NCBI GenBank assembly: GCA_025024175.1
Contig: QCXZ01000042.1
Coordinates: 6,775,501-6,839,500, forward strand
DNA: 64,000 nt
From: Rhyzopertha dominica
Taxonomy: Eukaryota; Arthropoda; Insecta; Coleoptera; Bostrichidae
Reading direction: 5' to 3'
Shown in pieces: positions 58,500 to 64,000 of this stretch. A program made the position numbers and the translations under genes. The notes below the pieces were generated by a model. It had not been told where the DNA came from, did not search any database, and worked only from the letters and a program-made list of their open reading frames with translations. Each line of letters starts with the position of its first letter. Within the stretch, counting starts at the first letter, position 1.

Positions 58500-59230
58500 A
58501 AAGAGCTATAATTCCAGTAGAATGACAAAAATTTCACAATCAACTGTGAGAAATATAGCTGTAAATGGAATTCAGGACAGTAAAGTACGAAAAGACCTTA
58601 GTTTTCAAAGATGATCACGCAAATTTAATAAGATTTATAATTTATGAGGCACACAAAAATAATTTTGTATTGGCAATTGAAGAATTACACAAGAAAATTA
58701 AAAAAATTAAACTGAGGAGAGTTTACGTAGTTTCATTATAAGAAAATTAGTAAACGCCAAGTGCTTATGGAATCTCCACGAATTTCGGAATGACGAATGA
58801 GAATAGACCAACCATATATTTTGTCGATGAAACTTTGTACCAAATACGTCTTCAAATAAAGAAGAAATCAAAGATTTCTTTTAAAACATGACATATGTTG
58901 ATGAATGTTATACAAAGAAACAACTCTTGGCTGTTCTAAAAATAAAAGAATTGGCTAGAGAGTATGTACAGAGTATTATGGCTAATGCCGTATCACTGTA
59001 TGTTGAATCTAATTGAAATGATTTGGCACACACTTAACAGTCATGTAAGGAGGCAAAGTACTGCACCAAAATTTAGTGATGACACCATACAAACTATGAA
59101 ACTATGCAAGAAGTTGCGAAAATCACAGCAAATAATTGGTCTAACCCTGAGTATCAACTAATAAAAGAAGAAGATTTTTACTGGGAACGAGTGGTAGCAG
59201 AATTAATATTTCAACTTGGCGACGCGACGG
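58500..59230 (+). pseudogene. DDE superfamily endonuclease (Tc1/mariner-related) pseudogene
   Basis: Plus-strand pieces in several frames follow the order of insect DDE superfamily endonucleases. First is an N-terminal HTH-like STVRNIAVNGIQD near 58542, then VLMESPRISE near 58765 and RPTIYFVDETLY near 58806 (first catalytic D). SSNKEEIKDF and TKKQLLAVLKIKELAREY lie near 58850-58965, and LMPYHCMLNLIEMIWHTL near 58980 holds the E-containing block (PPYHCELNPIELIW in intact proteins). The tail ITANNWSNPEYQLIKEEDFY lies near 59125. The second D block is deleted. The fragment at 21 kb keeps the D2 part of a related copy. Confidence 0.7.
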
Positions 59231-59579
59231 TGATGGAACAGACAATGTAGAGAAAGTTAAATAGACCATTAAGTTGTATTCGCAGGATATTTCTGGTTCC
59301 ACGATACCTTAGCTTAGCTTAGCTTCCACAATTTCATATTGGAATGTGAAACTTTCAAATCGTTCTAAAACTCATACACCAAAATATGGGGAAAACGAAT
59401 CGCAAAACTGCATTAGTCAAAAACTTTGCTTGCCCACTGTAAAGTTTAATATTAGCAAGGGTCCTGTCCCACGAATCGTACTTTCGAAAGTTATAGCAGA
59501 ACAGGAACTAATTTATTTTAGAGACATTCCACCATTAGCAACTTGAGCTCGCCGACTTGATTGCCGGACCTTCCAAAGC
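59231..59579. other. Spacer with a short TTAGC repeat
   Basis: A CTTAGCTTAGCTTAGCTT microsatellite lies near 59309. The 66-codon plus frame at 59346 has no motif. Confidence 0.35.
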
Positions 59580-60140
59580 GCGAGCAACTTTTGGCAAACC
59601 GCCAGGGAATGTAATCAGCCACATCCATTTAATTAGCAAACATCCATTCCTGTCGTCGCAGCGGTCCATTACAAGCATCTCATCACCCTGCTCCTCACCT
59701 AATGAGAGTGTCGAACCTCTCCAGGTACAACAATGACCGACAAACGACGTTCAAACACACGGGCCATTACATAACTCAAATTATTCGTGTAGTTGGCCTA
59801 CGGGGGCTGCTGGCGTCCTCCATACCAAACATAGTTTATTTGCTAAGCGCACCGATCCGGCGGTCCGAGCGCGCCAAGCGACAACTCCGATCGTCACTTG
59901 TCCAGCCGGGGCCGGCTCATCATCTCCGTCGGCGCTCAACGAGGATTGATGGACGCAAGATATATATGACAGGTGCGGTATCGGCTGACGTTAGCAGGAC
60001 GGGTAGTAAAGGGAGGGTCGACGGTTCTGCCAAGGCCACTCTTCGCCACGAGGAGCCTCCTCGACCGCAAGAGCAGATGTGGTGCAAGGGGTGCGGCGGT
60101 GCCAGATTTTCAAATTTTCCGGGCATGAACGCAAAATATT
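59580..60140. promoter_or_regulatory. CpG-rich island, possible promoter or 5' exon
   Basis: The most GC- and CpG-rich stretch of the window, especially 59850-60100. An open plus frame of 146 codons and a minus frame of 68 codons cross it, but both are arginine/proline/serine-rich without domains, as expected of CpG-rich DNA. A TATATATGA lies at about 59965, without a clear transcript structure. It may be the 5' end of a host gene whose exons I cannot see, or foreign GC-rich DNA. Confidence 0.35.
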
Positions 60141-60364
60141 AAATTTTGGACATATCATTTATGTTCTGATGAACATACTCAGATACTACAAGTTGACTTC
60201 GACTCATTTAGTTATGAGCCGTTTTTATCATGTTTTGGGTAGTTTTTGAGTTCAAAATTTTAAACGGTTAAGTAGTAATACACGTATTTTTAAATTTGAC
60301 AAACCAGATTGTTGCACTCCAAAGTCTATAATACATACATGGTCAAGAATAAGAACAATTTTTA

Positions 60365-61706
60365 GATAATATGTTCTCGGAAGAATCGCTGTCACTATAA
60401 CAAAAAATTAATAATATGACGTTTCGATTAAGCCTGTAACCTTTGTCAAAAACAAGAACCCCAACATATCGTCTGACATGATTTCGAAAAAAATTTTGAA
60501 AGTAAATAGACAAATCACCAAGGAAGCGAGACGTCACAGATACAACTACATTTTTCTTTATCTATATATCTATGCTTTATCTATATATTTATCAATCACG
60601 TGTTTAGTCAAATGAGTGTTCAGTTACGGAAGATCTATTCCATCTTTTACAGCTTAGTAGCACGTATGTGTTCTTTCAAGCCCGTACCTACCTTTCTTTT
60701 AGTTTGACCTGCGTAACACTTGCCGAACAAGTAATTTTGTAAATAGCTTCACTTTATAAATGTACTTTATTTTTAGTAGAACTAAAAAATTTCATCTAAA
60801 TTATTATACATACTATCAACAACTAAAATATCATGTTATCTAAGTTCTTATTAATTTTTCCAAAAGGCCTCGTACACAAGGCAAACTCAACTTTAATTTA
60901 CTTTGTCCTGACTGAGAATTTACTTGATTTGGACGAGCACTTTTATTAAAAAGGACCAAATATTCTTATTTCCATAAACATTTCTGACTAGCGCTGATTT
61001 AAGATGATATACTTGTTTTTCTAAAGAACTTTCGTCTGAGATTTTTTGTGCTTTAACAAATAACGTCCTTATAAGGCTATTCTTATGAGTGGGCATGTAA
61101 ATATCTGTTTGTGTTAGTTTTCTGTAAACCTAGTGTCCTAATTGTCCAGCTTTTACTCTGTAAACCTGGTTATCCAAGAAAGCTAAGCTATCATTGCTTT
61201 CTAATTCCATAGTAAATTTTATGTCAAATAATTTATGAACTTACCTAACTTACCTAACTAACTCTATACAGTGGAGCTTAATAACAAAAGTATCATCTAC
61301 ATACCTATACCGACATTGCACAAGCTGATTTTTGTTCATAAAAATTGCCGTTCCATAAGAAATAAGTCGATTTTAAATATTGCTTAAATAATCTGACTAT
61401 CGTGTCACCTAGGGGATCTCTATTAAGTTTGGACTTTATGATATCTATCGTTTCAGGTATAGGTATTTTTGTAAATAAAGAAACGACGTCAAAACTAAGT
61501 AAAATGTTTTCTGAAATACTTAAACCTTTTATAGCGTCAATAAAGTGTGAAGAATTCTTGATGAAACGACTGGTTTTTCCTACATAAAGTTTTAAATAGT
61601 TAGCACAAAATTTTGCCAATGTGTAACAAGGACTGCCAATCGTATTGACTGTAGGTCTTAACGGGATATTTTGGGCAAACCATACAATTAGGTACCTACC
61701 TTGCAA
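60365..61706 (-). mobile_element. Penelope-like element, second copy of the 31-kb family
   Basis: The left end (60365-60540) repeats the terminal sequence of the 30762-32445 element, including the GACGTTTCGATT signature and the 3'UTR with GTAAATAGACAAATCACCAA. The GIY-YIG region near 60660-60800 is decayed. The frame 61706-61305 encodes NIPLRPTVNTIGSPCYTLAK, CANYLKLYVGKTSRFIKN, LLSFDVVSLFTKIPIPETI and LNRDPLGDTIVRLFKQYLKS, the RT entry to palm motif A. It thus keeps about 30 residues upstream of where the 31-kb copy begins. A deletion near 61310 removes the DD motif. No right-hand inverted repeat was found. Confidence 0.8.
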
Positions 61707-61890
61707 TCGGAAACAGTTAAAAAAAGACCTATTCTCATTCGAAAGATTAAATGCATGAATACTAATAATAGTCTACTCCTTCTACTTTTATGGAACACCT
61801 TTAGAGTATAAATACGAAGCGTCGTTAGATAATGTTTTTTACATATTATCCAAAAGTCTTTTAGATTAACTTTTTGAGAAGTTAGACATG
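61707..61890. other. Spacer
   Basis: A 104-codon minus frame (62002-61688) crosses the tRNA-like sequence and this spacer. It has no motif and I do not support it. Confidence 0.35.
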
Positions 61891-61894
61891 TAGA

Positions 61895-61968
61895 GATGTT
61901 CCCTAGGAGAGACTCAAACGCACAACCTCTCAATCCAGCCATGCCCTGCATCACTGAGGACGGATTTT
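61895..61968 (-). repeat. tRNA-like sequence, probable SINE head
   Basis: On the minus strand CCTCAGTGATGCAGGGC (61945-61961) resembles a pol III box A, and GCGTTTGAGTC (61913-61923) a box B with one change, at the spacing normal in a tRNA. CTGGATTGAGAGGTTG lies between them. Acceptor pairing is poor, so this is a degenerate tRNA-derived SINE head or pseudogene and not a tRNA gene. It differs from the head at 23.8 kb. Confidence 0.35.
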
Positions 61969-62619
61969 GAGATTGTGATATCTTGTTTACTTCGAATACC
62001 ATTAAATGCCTTTAAGTGTATCTTTTCTAATTGGATTTTGGTACATCATCCTGAAATGAATCAATTCATTTACCACATTATTTAATTTCAATTTTTGTTT
62101 AAATCGTTTATCGAATTTATGGTTGCTTTTCCTTGACTATCACGACAACAAAGCTAATTAAAAAAAGTCGTATAACGCATTTCAAATAAGTATTGTGTAG
62201 TAATGGGTAGTGTTTGCAAATTTATAAAAATTAACAGAATGTGTTACGTTGCTTGATTACAGGATTGGAAAATTTCTCTATGAACTGATGCTATTTTCAT
62301 GTTTGTTAATTACTTTAGCCATCTTGCAAGATCTTTTCTTTGTCAGTGAACCAAAGTACACACATTATTAGTATTAATACAAAAAAATAACCTACCCGGT
62401 ATAACTAATAATATTCATTAGAAACGAATTATTTTTTTATTATTTTCAGGTCGCTGAGAGAGAGATGACAAGGCTACTGTACTAGAGGTCTCGGAATTAC
62501 ATCGGTAAGTTAAGCTATTTACGTCAAATCTACAACGAATTTCAGTTAATATCATATCACCTTTGCATTTTTTTGAATGTTGGTCGATTTTTAAAAACTT
62601 TCACCCTATCATATCTACC
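61969..62619. other. AT-rich DNA, nothing recognised
   Basis: No supported feature. Confidence 0.4.
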
Positions 62620-63480
62620 TTGCTATATATTTTCATTGTGACTGTGACGAATTGATTTGTTTTTCAAAAAGATCTTTCCCGTCTGCCGTCCGCTTTTCAC
62701 AGCTTCCATAACTTCTTTGTTGAAAGAAAACTCGCGCCCTCTCAAGCTTTTTTTTCTGTTTGGAAATAAATAGTAGTCAGATGGAGCCAAGTCAGGTGAA
62801 TATGGAGGACGCTCCTGCGAAAACAATGCGCCTTTGGCAATCATTACGCTTTTTCTCCCGAATATTTTCGCGCAATTTTGTCAACAATTGTGAATAATAT
62901 TTTGCTGTCACAGTTTTCCCTTATTCAAACTCAAGCCGATTTTTAGACATCACACAATTTTGCCCTCGCAGTACTAGAGTACTCGCAATCCATTAATTGT
63001 TGTTTTGTCTCAGGATATNAAAAATGTTTCCACGTTTCATCCATAGTAACTCTGAATCCTCTTTGAATCAGGCACAAATTCAACACATTTTGGAATCCAG
63101 AAATTTCTTATTTATCCAAAACAATGTGATGAACTCGGTAATATGAAATTCTTAGTGTGTCTGCTATATATTTTAATCGCACNTGTCTGTGGGATAATAA
63201 TGCATCGATGTTTTCCGGAGTTGACACAGAAATAGGTTTCCAGACCTCTGATGATTTTGAATGCATAATTCTTTGCTTTTAAGAAAATCAATCCAATTCC
63301 TGACAGTGACATAAAAAAGGCACTATGGAGCTTATTGACCCTCTTTTACTCCGTAACTCTTTTAGGTGCATAATAGTTTGATATTCGAGTTTCTTTATTT
63401 TGAATGCTGTTTTTCAACATAGCTCTTAAATNGTTTAACATTTTGAAGCGAAACTTTTACTTNACGTACCCNAATAAATT
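62620..63480 (-). pseudogene. Dead mariner transposase
   Basis: On the minus strand, ENIDALLSHR-like sequence near 63210, IADTLRISYYRVHHIV near 63150 (second HTH), a decayed WKHF-x-YPETKQQ near 63025 and DKIARKY near 62885 lead into the frame 62844-62623. That frame has ERPPYSPDLAPSDYYLFPN (third catalytic D, DD34D type), LRGREFSFNKEVMEAVKS and a frameshifted C-terminus. The N-terminal HTH is doubtful (63330-63480). Several stops, frameshifts and five N bases interrupt it. Its motif wording differs from the mariner at 25.7-26.7 kb, so two mariner lineages are present. Confidence 0.75.
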
Positions 63481-64000
63481 TTAATACAATAAAGGGTATG
63501 TCGATTAGTTCTGACATTTTCATACACCTGAATTTTTATTTTCGCCCGTATTTGTAAGGTTGTTGTACCATATGCGTATTGTTGCTGTGCTATTTATAAA
63601 TTCATTGCAAGTAGCACTAGAAAGGAAAAAATCTACGAAATAAGAAACTGCGTTTATGACATTCCGTAGATGCTCTTTTTTCCTAATATATTCGTACGTG
63701 TTCTACATTGTAAGAGCAATGCAGTTACATGTCGTCCGTAAGCGGTGACAGTGACAGTTACACCTGATACACGGAAAAATATTACCTATGCAGAGAAAGT
63801 ATGTTGCACTGCCTTACGGTACCCTCCAGTGGGGAATGCAGCAGGATATATGCTGATAGTATCGTTTATTAAGTAAGGAATTTGTTTAACTGTACAACTA
63901 GCTATGCACCAATTCATAGTTTATGAAATTTGAGCTCGACACCTTTAGTAGCATTTGAGAATTCTGATGGCGTATAATGTTCCATTCACAATTTATTTCA
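63481..64000. other. AT-rich DNA, nothing recognised
   Basis: No supported feature up to the end of the window. Confidence 0.4.

Noticed and set aside
59702..60142. 146-codon plus frame in the CpG island
   Set aside because: Arginine/serine/proline-rich with no domain; expected by composition in CpG-rich DNA.
61688..62002. 104-codon minus-strand frame next to the Penelope copy
   Set aside because: It runs through a tRNA-like sequence and has no motif continuous with the Penelope protein.
1..64000. CRISPR arrays, bacterial operons, rRNA, or an integrated viral genome
   Set aside because: None of the repeat-spacer patterns, operon structure, rRNA cores or viral gene sets was seen; all coding relics fit eukaryotic transposons.

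Overview
The window is AT-rich eukaryotic DNA, almost certainly from an arthropod and most likely an insect. The evidence is the set of mobile-element families: mariner, Tc1-like, hAT, Penelope-like elements with GIY-YIG endonucleases, Jockey-like and RTE-like LINEs, and a Crypton-like tyrosine recombinase. No bacterial gene organisation, CRISPR array or rRNA is visible. Isolated N bases mark single uncertain positions in the assembly. The species cannot be named from sequence alone.

No complete host gene was found. The window looks like intergenic or long-intron DNA filled with transposon remains. Host signals are three candidate first exons: a half THAP domain behind a promoter-like stretch (about 7771-8240, minus), a 5'UTR plus short coding start ending at a splice donor (about 16216-16476, plus), and a signal-peptide-like start ending at a GTAAGT donor (45178-45255, minus). 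There are also several GC-richer islands (280-590, 9600-9900, 12540-12900, 19020-19340, 21850-22330, 26820-27130, 35770-36250, 49950-50400, 53380-53640, 59580-60140) that may be promoters or conserved enhancers.

Layout. 1-9 kb: decayed RTE-like LINE, hAT, tnp2-type and Tc1 fragments, then the THAP exon and a block of heat-shock-element-like repeats. 10-20 kb: a Crypton-like recombinase tail, Penelope terminal fragments, the plus-strand first exon and an inverted duplication of a Penelope 3' end. 20-30 kb: a DDE endonuclease scrap, a 100-nt hairpin, a tRNA-like SINE head, a dead mariner and a Penelope fragment. 30-36 kb: a Penelope insertion with its own 14-bp target duplication and 70-bp inverted termini, a second internally deleted Penelope family, and an octamer-bearing GC block. 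36.6-40.2 kb: a Jockey-like LINE that received two later insertions, a 432-bp palindromic element and a 904-bp TTAA MITE; the LINE reading frame is recovered across both sites. 43.2-44.5 kb: an intact-looking Tc1/mariner-superfamily element (DD37E) with perfect 29-bp termini. 44.8-47.8 kb: further copies of the palindromic family and a 1.1-kb TA foldback element. 52-59 kb: Jockey-like and RTE-like reverse transcriptase fragments and a second DDE endonuclease relic. 59.6-64 kb: a CpG-rich island, another Penelope copy of the 31-kb family, a tRNA-like head and a dead mariner.

The mobile elements do not work together as a system. The only one that looks able to encode a full-length protein is the DD37E transposase. 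The value of the window lies in the nested insertion history, the number of distinct Penelope families and the unusual palindromic family.
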